Notes under the pieces: model-generated
What the model saw: the letters and a program-made list of their open reading frames with translations, nothing else
The model's database searches: none
Told to the model about the DNA's origin: nothing
Position numbers and translations under genes: made by a program
Origin: an uncultured Cellvibrionales bacterium
GTDB taxonomy: Bacteria > Pseudomonadota > Gammaproteobacteria > Pseudomonadales > Cellvibrionaceae
NCBI GenBank assembly: GCA_913050115.1
Contig: CAJWZU010000013.1
Span: 1 to 56,243, forward strand
Length of the DNA stretch: 56,243 nucleotides
Direction of reading: 5' to 3'
Part shown: positions 29,682-38,648 of the stretch, piece by piece
Position numbering within the stretch: position 1 is the stretch's first letter
Layout: each line of letters begins with the position of its first letter

Positions 29682-30248
29682 ATGGCTACATTCAATACCA
29701 GCGAATTCCGTTCAGGCATGAAAGTAATGCTCGATGGCGACCCTTGCGCCATCCTGGAAAATGAATTTGTAAAGCCCGGCAAAGGCCAGGCCTTTAATCG
29801 CGTAAAGATGCGCAACTTGGCCACCGGCCGCGTTTGGGAACGCACGTTTAAGTCTGGCGAGTCTTTAGAGGCCGCCGACGTGCTAGATTTCGACTATGAG
29901 TATCTCTATACCGATGGCGAGTTCTGGCATTTTATGGACCCAGAAACATTCGAGCAGTACCAAGCCGATGCCAAAGCCATGGGCGATACCCACAAGTGGG
30001 TAAAAGAGCAAGACATTGTCACCGTCACTCTATTCAATGGCGCCCCGCTTATCGTCACCCCAGCAAATCACGTCGAGCTAGTGGTTGCTGAAACAGACCC
30101 GGGCCTCAAGGGCGATACGGCCCAAGGTGCTACCAAGCCCGCCATTTTAACCTCCGGCGCCGAAGTTAAAGTGCCGTTGTTTATGAATATAGGCGACAAG
30201 GTCAAAATTGATACCCGCACCGGCGAGTACATCGGCCGCGCCAAGTAG
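29682..30248 (+). CDS. efp: Elongation factor P
   Basis: Relieves ribosome stalling at polyproline. The 188-residue, three-domain protein is close to E. coli EF-P. The modified lysine is K34 in [10 protein letters not shown], the bacterial lysine type served by EpmA and EpmB, both adjacent. The C-terminus has [11 protein letters not shown] and [18 protein letters not shown] 29682 gives the standard MATFNTSEF start; an in-frame extension back to 29628 has no support. The EF-P terminator follows at 30281–30309. Confidence 0.97.
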   Translation: MATFNTSEFRSGMKVMLDGDPCAILENEFVKPGKGQAFNRVKMRNLATGRVWERTFKSGESLEAADVLDFDYEYLYTDGEFWHFMDPETFEQYQADAKAMGDTHKWVKEQDIVTVTLFNGAPLIVTPANHVELVVAETDPGLKGDTAQGATKPAILTSGAEVKVPLFMNIGDKVKIDTRTGEYIGRAK

Positions 30249-30280
30249 TAAACGCCCTTTTTGCGCTTACTCGCAGAATC

Positions 30281-30309
30281 AAAACGCCGGCCCTGTGCCG
30301 GCGTTTTTG
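30281..30309 (+). terminator. Rho-independent terminator after efp
   Basis: Stem ACGCCGGC with GCCGGCGT, followed by five Ts, located between efp and epmA, so epmA probably depends on read-through or its own promoter. Confidence 0.85.
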
Positions 30310-30325
30310 TAACAGAGATCTACAA

Positions 30326-31312
30326 GTGATAAGTGACTGGAAACCCATCGCCAACTTAGCCGCGCTCAAAGCTCGTGCTGCGCTTAATGCCGATATTCGT
30401 CAGTTCTTTGCCGAGCGCGGGGTGATGGAGGTTGAGGTACCTTTGATGGGTCGCTGTACGGTGACCGATCCGTTTATCGAGTCTATTCGGGTAGATTGTG
30501 TCTCTAATGGCAGTGCAGTTGAGCACTATTTGCAGACCTCGCCGGAATTTGGCATGAAACGATTGCTGGCGTCGCCGTTTGCGGTCGAGATGGGCTGCAT
30601 ATATTCACTCGGCAAAGCGTTTCGCCATGGCGAGAGCGGTGCCCGTCACAATCCTGAATTCACCATGTTGGAGTGGTATCGCTTGGGCTTTAACGACGAC
30701 CGTTTAATGGCGGAGGTCGGTGAACTTATCGGTGCTATATTGCCGCTGCATGCCATTATCAAACTCAGTTACCGCCAATTATTTCAGCGCTATCTCAACA
30801 TCGACCCACACACGGCTGAGGCCGTTGAGCTGAAACGCATCACTCAAGCCAATATAGCTATTGAAATGGAAGACGCCAACCCAGATACCTGGCTCGACCT
30901 GCTAGTGAGCCATGTGTTAGAGCCAAAATTAGCCGCAGACCATCCTCACAGCCTGGTATTTATTTACGACTACCCCGCCTCGCAAGCCGCGCTGGCGAGA
31001 ACCGGAGTTGATGACAGCGGCGAGACAATCGCCAAACGTTTCGAGGGTTTTTATAACGGCATAGAGTTATGCAACGGCTACTGGGAACTCACCGACAGCG
31101 CAGAACAGGCGCGACGCTTTGCGGCAGATATAACCAAACGCCAACAGCTCGGCCTGCCGATGGTGGCTGCGGACCCGCGTTTAATCGAGGCGCTAGCGAG
31201 CGGCCTACCCGACTGTGCCGGCGTAGCGTTGGGTGTGGATAGGTTATTAATGCTGCAACAGCAATTGCAACGACTCGATCAAGTGCTTTGTTTTCCCACG
31301 TTGCAGGCATAA
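30326..31312 (+). CDS. epmA: EF-P lysyl-lysine ligase EpmA (PoxA/GenX)
   Basis: A class II lysyl-tRNA-synthetase paralogue that attaches (R)-beta-lysine to K34 of EF-P. The 328 residues lack the anticodon-binding domain, as expected. Visible are PEFGMKRLLAS, motif 2 FRHGESGARHNPEFTMLEWYR, GIELCNGYWEL and motif 3 GVALGVDRLLML. The GTG at 30326 starts it 78 bases after efp. epmB, efp and epmA occur side by side, while epmC (the hydroxylase) is not seen here. Confidence 0.94.
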   Translation: MISDWKPIANLAALKARAALNADIRQFFAERGVMEVEVPLMGRCTVTDPFIESIRVDCVSNGSAVEHYLQTSPEFGMKRLLASPFAVEMGCIYSLGKAFRHGESGARHNPEFTMLEWYRLGFNDDRLMAEVGELIGAILPLHAIIKLSYRQLFQRYLNIDPHTAEAVELKRITQANIAIEMEDANPDTWLDLLVSHVLEPKLAADHPHSLVFIYDYPASQAALARTGVDDSGETIAKRFEGFYNGIELCNGYWELTDSAEQARRFAADITKRQQLGLPMVAADPRLIEALASGLPDCAGVALGVDRLLMLQQQLQRLDQVLCFPTLQA

Positions 31313-31339
31313 AAAAACCGCGACTAGCGCGGCTTTTTT
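31311..31339. terminator. Bidirectional terminator between epmA and serB
   Basis: Stem CCGCG with CGCGG around ACTAG, with seven As before and six Ts after. It separates convergent epmA and serB. Confidence 0.8.
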
Positions 31340-31360
31340 CGAGGTCTATCGCTTCAAGCT

Positions 31361-32572
31361 TTAGACCGCGTCACGATCTCGAAAACCCAATAAATACAAA
31401 ATTGCATCCAAGCCCAAATTTGAAATCGACTGTTTAGCCGAGGCTTTTACTAAAGGCTTGGCCCTAAAAGCAATGCCCAAACCCGCAATAGACAGCATCG
31501 GCAGGTCGTTAGCACCGTCGCCAACGGCGATTACCTGCTCCAGCGAAATGCCCTCTGTCACGGCCAGCTGTTTCAGCAGCTCGGCCTTGCGCGCACCATC
31601 AACAACCGTACCGGTCACCTTGCCGGTCACCTTGCCGTCAACTATTTCCAATTCATTGGCATAGACATAATCTATACCTAGCTTGTCTTTTAAGTAGTTG
31701 CCGAAGTAATTAAAACCCCCAGACAGTATCGCCGTCTTGTAGCCCAGCTTGCGCAACGTCGAGATCAGATGCGCGGCGCCCTCGGTAATTTTCAGGCTGG
31801 CGGCGATATCGGCCAGCACACTCTCATCTAAGCCCTTCAGCAGCGCCATTCGCTGTTTAAAACTGTCAGTAAAATCGATCTCGCCACTCATCGCCGCTTC
31901 GGTAATAGCAGCCACTTGCTCGCCGACACCGGCGGCGGCAGCCAGCTCGTCGATTACTTCATGTTCAATCAGAGTTGAGTCCATATCAAAGCACACTAAA
32001 CGACGGTTACGGCGAAAAACATTGTCTTCCTGAAACGCAATATCGGCATCTAGGCGCGCGCCCAATTCCATAAAAGCGGCGCGCAAGGCAGAGGTGTCAG
32101 CCGGATTACCACGGGCCGAAAACTCAACACAAGCCTTATCTTGCTCTTCAATTTCATCGAGGCTAACGCGACCGGAAAGGCGCGTAATATCATCAATATT
32201 CAAGCCATGCTCGGCCGCCACCGCCGTTAACTCTGAGATCTGCGAAGCGGTCACCTTGCGCGCCAACAGCGTCACTATATGACGCGTCTTGCCCTGTTGC
32301 GCCACCCATTGGGCGTAACGCTCTTCGGTCACTGGCTGAAAACGCACCTGCAAACCCAACTCATGAATACGAAAGAGAATATCTTTCAAAACCGGAGACG
32401 AGTCAAAACTCTGCGGGATCTCCACCAAGATGCCCAAACTCAAGGTGTCATGAATTACTGCCTGACCAATATCGAGAATATTGGCATTGCAGTTCGACAG
32501 AATCGAGGTAATGGCAGTAGTAACACCGGGCTTGTCGTCACCCGCAATATTAATCAGCAGCAATTCTTTCAC
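31361..32572 (-). CDS. serB: Phosphoserine phosphatase with N-terminal ACT domains
   Basis: Dephosphorylates O-phospho-L-serine in the last step of serine synthesis. At 403 residues it has two ACT-like domains (about 1–175, starting LLINIAGDDKPGVTTAI) ahead of the HAD phosphatase. Catalytic motif I is FDMDSTLIEHE with the nucleophile aspartate, followed by the serine motif LSGGFNYF and VGDGANDLPM. The ACT domains may bind an amino acid. It is divergent from a YtjB-like membrane gene, a common gammaproteobacterial arrangement. Confidence 0.95.
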   Translation of the reverse strand: MKELLLINIAGDDKPGVTTAITSILSNCNANILDIGQAVIHDTLSLGILVEIPQSFDSSPVLKDILFRIHELGLQVRFQPVTEERYAQWVAQQGKTRHIVTLLARKVTASQISELTAVAAEHGLNIDDITRLSGRVSLDEIEEQDKACVEFSARGNPADTSALRAAFMELGARLDADIAFQEDNVFRRNRRLVCFDMDSTLIEHEVIDELAAAAGVGEQVAAITEAAMSGEIDFTDSFKQRMALLKGLDESVLADIAASLKITEGAAHLISTLRKLGYKTAILSGGFNYFGNYLKDKLGIDYVYANELEIVDGKVTGKVTGTVVDGARKAELLKQLAVTEGISLEQVIAVGDGANDLPMLSIAGLGIAFRAKPLVKASAKQSISNLGLDAILYLLGFRDRDAV

Positions 32573-32732
32573 TTGGCTCTCACTTCATGTACTTAAAACT
32601 CGCGATAAAAATAAGCGAGCATCATTAATTGGCTTTATTATAGCGTCTTCGCCACGCAAATAGTCTTTGCACGACAAATTGGCTAGAATGCGAGACTTAC
32701 CCTTACATATAGTCGCTACACGCAAGGATCGC

Positions 32733-33866
32733 ATGAAGGTCGCAAGTCTCCTCCTAGCAAAGTTATCGCCCGCTTTTATTCGCAGCGCCGCCATTGTTAG
32801 TGCTGGACTGCTTATTAGTGTCAGCCTATCGATCTTTTGGGTGCACAGTTTCCTTGAACAACAGCGCCAGACTTATGGCCACGATTACGGGCAAGCGTTG
32901 GCCAATGTTGTGGCCTATCAGGCGCAAGAGGCCACGCTGGATCACGACCTGCTCAGCCTACAGATTATTCTTCAAGATATATCCAAGAACCCGGCGGTTA
33001 TAGGCGCCACCATTCACGACGTCGAAAACAACCTAGTCGTGCAGGGCGGCCACAACCCCGACACTCGCCGCAAACTCGACGCTGAGCAAATACTCGGCAG
33101 CTACAATGCCCCTATTACTTTGCACAATAGCGTAGCGGGTTATGTCACCATTATTTTGGCACTGCCCCCTCAAACCGATGCGGCTCTATTTACAAAACTG
33201 CTTCTACTGCCGCTATTTGCACTGGGTCTAACGCTGTGGCTACTACAGCGCAATGTATTTAGTAGCGCAGGCGAGGCAAAGTCGCTGCCAATCTTTACCG
33301 CTCAAAGTAATAACGCCAACGCGGCCGAGTCGCCCGGCCCTGCGCACCAAAGTGCCTACATCGACGAGAACTTTAACGACCTCTACCCGGTCCGCCTGCG
33401 CCTGCACATAGCTCACTTGGCACGGCTAAAGCAGCAACTTACTGGCAAGCATTACAAACAACTTTTGGCACAGTTCGAACGTCAAGTGCACGGAGTCTGC
33501 AGCCTCTACAACGGCGAGCTTATTTTTGCCGCCAGAGACGAACTGATACTGCGATTTAGTGCCAGCAGCGAGGACGATGCCACTTTCAACGCCCTGTGCG
33601 GTGCAAAACTATTGCAATCGCTGAGCCTCGACGGCGACTTTGAACTCGGTTTAAGCGCGCACATTCAAAGCGACAACCAAAGTTTAAGTGAGCAGCTAAA
33701 AAGACCGCAACCCATCTCCACACTGAGCCTAGATGAGCAATTACTCAGCGGTGATATAAGTAGACGCGGCGTATTTGAAAACTCTGAACTGGTGCAGTTA
33801 GAGGCACCATGGAGCGAGATGCTTGAAAAGCAGCAGCGACAACTGCAGCGGTTAAGCGAAAGCTAA
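32733..33866 (+). CDS. YtjB/AhpA-like membrane protein
   Basis: About 377 residues with an N-terminal membrane helix (about 14–36), a periplasmic stretch of about 110 residues, a second helix (about 148–168), and a cytoplasmic C-terminal half that is not recognised. The layout and position divergent from serB match the SMP_2/YtjB (AhpA) family, whose function is not settled. ATG 32733 is preferred, with AAGGA five bases upstream; the open frame extends back to 32667 without further support. The cytoplasmic segment has regularly spaced charged and aromatic residues that might form a cyclase-like fold, but no motif is clear. Confidence 0.7.
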   Translation: MKVASLLLAKLSPAFIRSAAIVSAGLLISVSLSIFWVHSFLEQQRQTYGHDYGQALANVVAYQAQEATLDHDLLSLQIILQDISKNPAVIGATIHDVENNLVVQGGHNPDTRRKLDAEQILGSYNAPITLHNSVAGYVTIILALPPQTDAALFTKLLLLPLFALGLTLWLLQRNVFSSAGEAKSLPIFTAQSNNANAAESPGPAHQSAYIDENFNDLYPVRLRLHIAHLARLKQQLTGKHYKQLLAQFERQVHGVCSLYNGELIFAARDELILRFSASSEDDATFNALCGAKLLQSLSLDGDFELGLSAHIQSDNQSLSEQLKRPQPISTLSLDEQLLSGDISRRGVFENSELVQLEAPWSEMLEKQQRQLQRLSES

Positions 33867-34332
33867 TTAGGCGCTAACACAGCACCCCCATAATATTGCC
33901 CAACGCCATTACGGCTCGGCAATTAATGTAATGGTCAGTAGTGGCTAGGTGTATTGATTAGCTCTATAAAATACATTTATTTATACTTACTCGCAGAAAT
34001 AGACATCCTGTAAAAATGATTTATTAGCACTACGTGTATTTACAGATTAATCAATTTTACAGCAGAGATAAATTTTACGGCCGGCTAAAATGAGTTTATC
34101 GATCAGTGCTCATAGCAAGTTTATCGCTGTTTCAATTTGAATGTACTCATAGCTTAAATAAAGAGCGCGCCGAAAAAATGCGAAATTTAAATATTCGTCT
34201 CAACAACAATACAGTCTTTATAGGCCGAACTCGCGCCTGTTGTTACCAACCTAACTAGCCGCGCGCATACAGTATCGAAAAACATGGCCAATAATGACCG
34301 GCTAAGTTTTTAAATCATCACAGGTAATGTTT
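33867..34332. other. AT-rich intergenic region
   Basis: No gene is seen. CTGTAAAAATGAT (34009–34021) and ATCAATTTTACAG (about 34053–34065) form an imperfect inverted pair enclosing a third CTGTAAA-like arm, a possible operator or hairpin. The region is distinctly AT-rich compared with its neighbours. It probably holds the promoter for the HMG-CoA lyase gene. Confidence 0.4.
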
Positions 34333-35232
34333 ATGGCCCTGCCCAAATCAGTTCGCATTGTTGAAGTAGGTCCTAGAGATGGCTTACAAAATGAAAAATC
34401 CGTTATCGATACCAAAACCAAAATAGACTTTATTAACCAGCTGTCAGCGGCAGGGTTAACCACTATCGAGGCCGGCAGTTTCGTCAACCCTAAGTGGGTG
34501 CCGCAAATGGCCGACAGTGCAGCCGTTTTTTCTGGTATTAAACGAGCAGCAGGCCTCAGCTACGCCGCCCTCACCCCCAACATACAGGGCTTCGAGCGCG
34601 CTGTTTCAGCCCAAGTGTCTGAAGTAGCAATATTTGCAGCGGCCTCAGAAGCTTTTAGCCAAAAAAATCTTAACTGCTCGATTGACGCCAGTCTGGCGCG
34701 TTTTACAAAGATTATGCGCGCAGCCAGCGACGCCAATATACCTGTGCGCGGCTATGTCTCTTGTGTAGCGGGTTGCCCCTATCAGGGCGACGTCGACCCC
34801 AAAGTGGTGCAAACTTTGTCGCGACGGTTAATTGACATGGGGTGCTATGAAGTGTCTCTCGGCGATACCACCGGTGTTGCTACACCATTACAAACCGCGC
34901 ACTTAGTAGAAACCGTCGCTAGCGCCGTTGCGGTCGACAAAATTGCTGTGCATATGCACGACACTCGCGGCCAAGCGCTGGCCAATATTTTTGCCGCGCT
35001 GCAGTTGGGTGTTAGCACAGTTGACAGCTCAGTCGCGGGTTTGGGCGGCTGCCCCTATGCCAAGGGCGCGTCGGGCAATGTCGCAACAGAAGACCTTATC
35101 TATATGCTCAATGGCTTAGGCATTGAGCATGGTGTCGACCTGAACAAATTAATCGCGGCAGGCCAATATATTTGCACCAGCATTGGGCGTAGCAATGAAT
35201 CTAAAGTAGCGGCGGCCAGCGTCTACTGCTAA
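34333..35232 (+). CDS. mvaB: Hydroxymethylglutaryl-CoA lyase
   Basis: Cleaves HMG-CoA to acetoacetate and acetyl-CoA, the last step of leucine catabolism. A TIM-barrel protein of 300 residues with VEVGPRDGLQNEK near the N-terminus (divalent-metal and substrate residues), VAVDKIAVHMHDTRGQALAN (metal histidines), and the family signature with active-site cysteine GLGGCPYAKGASGNVATED. ATG 34333 has AGGT seven bases upstream; ATG 34327 is too close to it. No other leucine-degradation gene is adjacent. A Pmp3-like gene follows 31 bases later. Confidence 0.92.
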   Translation: MALPKSVRIVEVGPRDGLQNEKSVIDTKTKIDFINQLSAAGLTTIEAGSFVNPKWVPQMADSAAVFSGIKRAAGLSYAALTPNIQGFERAVSAQVSEVAIFAAASEAFSQKNLNCSIDASLARFTKIMRAASDANIPVRGYVSCVAGCPYQGDVDPKVVQTLSRRLIDMGCYEVSLGDTTGVATPLQTAHLVETVASAVAVDKIAVHMHDTRGQALANIFAALQLGVSTVDSSVAGLGGCPYAKGASGNVATEDLIYMLNGLGIEHGVDLNKLIAAGQYICTSIGRSNESKVAAASVYC

Positions 35233-35263
35233 GATTCTGATACATATTTTAGGAGTTCGCTGT

Positions 35264-35425
35264 ATGGATAACAAAGTTGTATTAATCATTCTCGCCATTT
35301 TATTGCCACCCTTGGCCGCCTTTCTTAAGACCAAGGACATAGTGCAAACGATTATCACTGTTGTGCTTTGGTGCCTTGGCGGCATACCGGGTATGGCGTA
35401 TGCACTGTGGCTAGTACTGAAGTAA
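35264..35425 (+). CDS. YqaE/Pmp3-family small membrane peptide
   Basis: A 53-codon gene with AGGAG upstream of the ATG. The protein has two hydrophobic spans separated by a short polar turn: ILAILLPPLAAFL near residues 9–21, then KTKDIVQTI, then VVLWCLGGIPGMAYALWL. The double proline in the first span and the GxIPG turn match the Pmp3/UPF0057 family of stress-associated membrane peptides. It sits 31 bases after the HMG-CoA lyase stop and is closed by a strong terminator. Confidence 0.82.
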   Translation: MDNKVVLIILAILLPPLAAFLKTKDIVQTIITVVLWCLGGIPGMAYALWLVLK

Positions 35426-35441
35426 TTCAGGTTTATACTAC

Positions 35442-35480
35442 AAAAAAGCCCCCGCATCGAAAGCTGCGGGGGCTTTTTTG
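35442..35480 (+). terminator. Rho-independent terminator
   Basis: A ten-base GC-rich stem (GCCCCCGCA with TGCGGGGGC) flanked by runs of A and T; it ends the HMG-CoA lyase–Pmp3 unit. Confidence 0.92.
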
Positions 35481-35560
35481 TTTTTAAATCCCCATAGCTT
35501 CGCGCCAAACCGAGCTGGCTGTTATGATTGCGCCATTGTTCACTAGCAGCCGAGATTCCT

Positions 35561-36973
35561 TTGAGCCAGTCCCCAAAATCCCAGTCCACAGATAAACCCG
35601 CCAACGCCTTTAGCAGCTTGGCATTAAAGCCCGCACTGATTAAAACCTTGAGCGATCTCGGCTACAGCGAGATGACCCCCATTCAGGCTCAAAGCTTGCC
35701 CGCAGTACTCGCCGGTAAAGACGTATTGGCCAAAGCTAAGACCGGCAGCGGCAAAACAGCCGCCTTTGGGTTGGGTCTGCTCAGCAAGCTCAAGGTAGAA
35801 AAATTTCGGGTGCAATCTCTGGTGCTCTGCCCTACTCGCGAGCTGGCTGACCAGGTCAGTAAAGAGCTGCGGCGCTTAGGCCGAGGCATTCATAATATTA
35901 AGATTCTCACTCTGTGTGGCGGCATGCCCTTTGGCCCACAAATTGGCTCGCTAGAGCATGGTGCACACATAGTGGTGGGTACACCTGGCCGCGTGCATGA
36001 GCACCTGCGCAAAGGTACATTGAACCTCGACAACCTCACTACTTTTGTTTTGGATGAAGCCGATCGTATGCTCGACATGGGTTTTCAAGACACCCTAGAT
36101 GACATTCTCGACATGATGCCGAGCCATCGCCAAACACTGCTATTTTCTGCGACTTACCCAGAGAGTATTGAAGATATCTGTAATCGCGTACTGTATAAGC
36201 CGGTAGAAATCACCGTAGAGGCGGTACACGACAACAGCCAGATCCAGCAGCGCTGCTATGAAGTCGACAAGAACGAGCGCGAACAGGCACTGGTGCAGCT
36301 ATTATCACACCACCAGCCCAAGTCGGTGGTGATCTTCTGTACTACCAAGCGCGACTGTCAGCAGTTGGCCGACAACCTCTACAATCGCGGTTTCTCGGCG
36401 CTTGCCCTGCACGGTGACTTAGAACAAAGAGCCCGCGATCAAGTACTGATTCGATTTTCCAACGGTAGCACCAGCATCTTGGTGGCCACTGATGTAGCCG
36501 CTCGCGGCTTAGACATCAAAAACCTAGAGTGCGTAGTGAACTACGAACTGACTCGCGACCCAGAAGTGCATGTACATCGCATTGGCCGCACCGGCCGCGC
36601 CGGCAACAAAGGTCTGGCCTTGAATCTCTGTACGCCGGCAGAAATGCCACGCGCCAACGCCATCGAAGACTACCTCGATATAGAGTTCAGTTGGTCTAAT
36701 TTACCGACCCAGTCTAGCGAAGCCAAGACCGGCTACCAGCCCGATATGATCTGCCTGAGTATCGATGGCGGCCGCAAAGACAAGGTGCGCCCAGGCGACA
36801 TTCTCGGCGCACTAACTAAGGACGCGGGTCTGCCGGGTGCGGATATTGGCAAAATCGATATCGGTGATTTTCACGCCTACTTATCCGTTCACCGCCAGAG
36901 CGCTAAAGCCGCACTCAAACACCTACAAAATGGCAAAATTAAAGGCCGTAAGTTCAAGGTGCGTCGCTTTTAA
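35561..36973 (+). CDS. dbpA: ATP-dependent RNA helicase DbpA
   Basis: A DEAD-box helicase that acts in 50S assembly and is activated by hairpin 92 of 23S rRNA. It follows E. coli DbpA closely over its length: the Q motif (GYSEMTPIQ), AKTGSGKTAAFG, PTRELADQ, TPGR, DEADRMLDMGF, SAT, and HRIGRTGRAG. The C-terminal RRM-like domain (about residues 395–470) contains LCIDGGRKDKVRPGDILGALT and GKIKGRKFKVR. No ATG lies near the expected start. TTG 35561 gives MSQSPKSQ and has GAGA close by; TTG 35528 is the longer alternative. Confidence 0.94.
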   Translation: MSQSPKSQSTDKPANAFSSLALKPALIKTLSDLGYSEMTPIQAQSLPAVLAGKDVLAKAKTGSGKTAAFGLGLLSKLKVEKFRVQSLVLCPTRELADQVSKELRRLGRGIHNIKILTLCGGMPFGPQIGSLEHGAHIVVGTPGRVHEHLRKGTLNLDNLTTFVLDEADRMLDMGFQDTLDDILDMMPSHRQTLLFSATYPESIEDICNRVLYKPVEITVEAVHDNSQIQQRCYEVDKNEREQALVQLLSHHQPKSVVIFCTTKRDCQQLADNLYNRGFSALALHGDLEQRARDQVLIRFSNGSTSILVATDVAARGLDIKNLECVVNYELTRDPEVHVHRIGRTGRAGNKGLALNLCTPAEMPRANAIEDYLDIEFSWSNLPTQSSEAKTGYQPDMICLSIDGGRKDKVRPGDILGALTKDAGLPGADIGKIDIGDFHAYLSVHRQSAKAALKHLQNGKIKGRKFKVRRF

Positions 36974-37002
36974 AGCATAGCTAATCGATCAAAAAAACAT
37001 CG

Positions 37003-37073
37003 GTCTGTGAGCCAACTCACAGACACCGCCAGCGCGCAGGAGGAGGATAAAAGCCTCCGAGTCGTACTGGCGG
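37003..37073 (+). promoter_or_regulatory. Structured leader upstream of the NlpC/P60 gene
   Basis: Two nested structures precede the gene. The first is a nine-base perfect hairpin, GTCTGTGAG and CTCACAGAC (37003–37024). The second is a longer stem, CCGCCAG (37026–37032) with CTGGCGG (37067–37073), enclosing GGAGG and CCTCC (37042–37046, 37054–37058). The enclosed purine run would be a strong ribosome-binding sequence but is 34 bases from the start codon and paired. The lower arm CTGGCGG ends six bases before ATG 37080. No known riboswitch family is recognised. Confidence 0.45.
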
Positions 37074-37079
37074 TAATTC

Positions 37080-37562
37080 ATGCAATATTTACTCTTTTCC
37101 CTCGCGCTCATTCTTCTGCAAGGCTGCGCCCAGCAGCCTGCCATCAACCAGCCGCAAGCCTTTACGGCCAGAGGCGATGCACCACAGCATAATTATCAAC
37201 AACGGCAGCAACAGCTGCGACATCACTTCAGCGACTGGCAAGGCACACCCTATCAATACGGCGGTCTCAGTAAACATGGCGTCGACTGCTCAGGCTTTGT
37301 CTACCTTACCTTTCGCCATCAGCTAGGCATCACTTTGCCACGCACTGGCGCCGCACAGAGCCGCATGGGGCAATCTATACCTAAAACGCAATTACAACCG
37401 GGGGATTTAGTGTTTTTTAAAACCGCCAAAAAACAACGACACGCGGGGATTTATATCGGTCGACAGCAGTTTATCCACGCCTCCAGTTCCAAAGGCGTCA
37501 CACTGTCTCACTTGGATAATCCCTATTGGCAGGAGCACTACTGGATGGGGCGAAGAATTTGA
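37080..37562 (+). CDS. NlpC/P60 lipoprotein (peptidoglycan endopeptidase)
   Basis: A 160-residue lipoprotein likely to cut peptide crosslinks in peptidoglycan. The signal peptide ends in the lipobox LLQGC (C16). The NlpC/P60 domain from about residue 45 carries the catalytic cysteine in VDCSGFVYL, histidine in KKQRHAGIYIG, and a third polar residue in FIHASSSKG. Length and order match the Spr/MepS-like group. A stop codon directly upstream of ATG 37080 fixes the start. It follows dbpA after a structured spacer. Confidence 0.9.
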   Translation: MQYLLFSLALILLQGCAQQPAINQPQAFTARGDAPQHNYQQRQQQLRHHFSDWQGTPYQYGGLSKHGVDCSGFVYLTFRHQLGITLPRTGAAQSRMGQSIPKTQLQPGDLVFFKTAKKQRHAGIYIGRQQFIHASSSKGVTLSHLDNPYWQEHYWMGRRI

Positions 37563-37585
37563 CTAGTGGCTAATAATCTTAGCGT

Positions 37586-38161
37586 TCAGAGGGAGTTGTC
37601 TACAGTTTTTGAAGCCTTTCTCAGCAGCACATAAGTCGCGCCTTTACCGCCGTGATGCAATGTAGCCGAATGAAAAGCCAATACTTCATCCATCTGCGGC
37701 AGCCAATGCGCTACACAACTTTTTAGCAGCGCCGGTATTTCTCGCCCCTCGCCTTTACCATGAGTGATAAGCGCGCAACGAATATCATTGTCACGACAGT
37801 CACGAATAAATTGATACACCAGAGAACGCGCTTGATCGACGGTATTATTGTGTAAATCCAAACGCGCATCGACCGTATAGCGACCAAGACGTAATTTTTT
37901 AAACACCGTATTTTGAATACCAGAGCAGCGATAGCTTAGCTCTGCCGATGGCTCTACCTGTTCGACACCATCAACATAACCATTGCCACCACCGGACAGA
38001 GCATTTTGCTCATGCTCTGTGGCATCTTGAGCCGCCTCACGGCGACGCAAAACGCCGGGAGAGCTATCGACTTGATGTCGGTTTTTGACGCGCTTAGCGG
38101 TGGCAAGAGGCTTAACTCCTGCCATGGCCTCATTAAAGGGACTGTCTTCTGATTCACTCAT
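37586..38161 (-). CDS. Smr-domain nuclease (SmrA/YdaL-like)
   Basis: A 191-residue protein with a disordered, charged N-terminal half and a C-terminal Smr domain from about residue 95. The domain shows LDLHNNTVDQARSLVYQFI (the LDLHG-like motif, with N for G), ITHGKGEGREIPALLKSCV (HGKG loop) and the final GGKGATYVLLRK. Smr domains act as RNA or DNA endonucleases; the specific substrate is unknown. ATG 38161 is used because the upstream in-frame extension to 38374 lies antisense to the neighbouring gene's coding region and lacks homology. Confidence 0.85.
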   Translation of the reverse strand: MSESEDSPFNEAMAGVKPLATAKRVKNRHQVDSSPGVLRRREAAQDATEHEQNALSGGGNGYVDGVEQVEPSAELSYRCSGIQNTVFKKLRLGRYTVDARLDLHNNTVDQARSLVYQFIRDCRDNDIRCALITHGKGEGREIPALLKSCVAHWLPQMDEVLAFHSATLHHGGKGATYVLLRKASKTVDNSL

Positions 38162-38216
38162 AACACTATTATAATTTGCACAGAGCCGCAGCTTGCAGCT
38201 CTTATTTGAGTAGTAA

Positions 38217-38630
38217 TTAGGCCGCCAGCAATGCGCCCACTTTTTTCTTGGCATAACCCATGGCCAAATCGGCGGCCACGCTCTTAATGGTATCAAAACC
38301 CGACTCTTGAAAATTTTCCTTAATTTGGTGCCAGACATCTTTTTCGTTGAGGTTGGCAATAAAGTCATGGCCATCGGCCGTTAAACGCAGCGGCGCCAGT
38401 TGGAATGATTTCTCAACGCCTTCGCTGGGGCTATAGCTAAAGCCCAGACTACCATCTTCCGATTTACTCTCAATCAAACCTTTGTCACACAGTATATCCA
38501 AATGGAAAATACACTCATGGTCTTTGTAAGAATAACCGTGTCGTTCCAACTCACTGATATACGTATAAGGTTTTTCGGCCAACTCAAATGCCTCAAGCAG
38601 GCCTTTCAAATATTCAGGATTAACTCTCAT
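38217..38630 (-). CDS. DUF2513 protein
   Basis: A 137-residue cytoplasmic protein. The N-terminal half looks like a winged helix (YISELERHGYSYKDHECIFHLDILCDKGLIES), followed by APLRLTADGHDFIANL and VWHQIKENFQESGFDTIKSVAADLAMGYAKKKVGALLA, the pattern of DUF2513. Function is unknown; a DNA-binding or regulatory role is inferred from the winged-helix-like fold. It lies 18 bases after the C13 peptidase gene on the same strand, so the two are probably co-expressed. Confidence 0.75.
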   Translation of the reverse strand: MRVNPEYLKGLLEAFELAEKPYTYISELERHGYSYKDHECIFHLDILCDKGLIESKSEDGSLGFSYSPSEGVEKSFQLAPLRLTADGHDFIANLNEKDVWHQIKENFQESGFDTIKSVAADLAMGYAKKKVGALLAA

Positions 38631-38648
38631 AATACCTTCCCTTAATTA

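Noticed and set aside
37026-37073. c-di-GMP or other known riboswitch before the NlpC gene
   Set aside because: AAAGCCTCCG resembles part of the GEMM core, but the partner segments and tetraloop receptor are missing.
38162-38374. N-terminal extension of the Smr protein
   Set aside because: The added 71 codons overlap the DUF2513 gene in another frame and look like shadow sequence.
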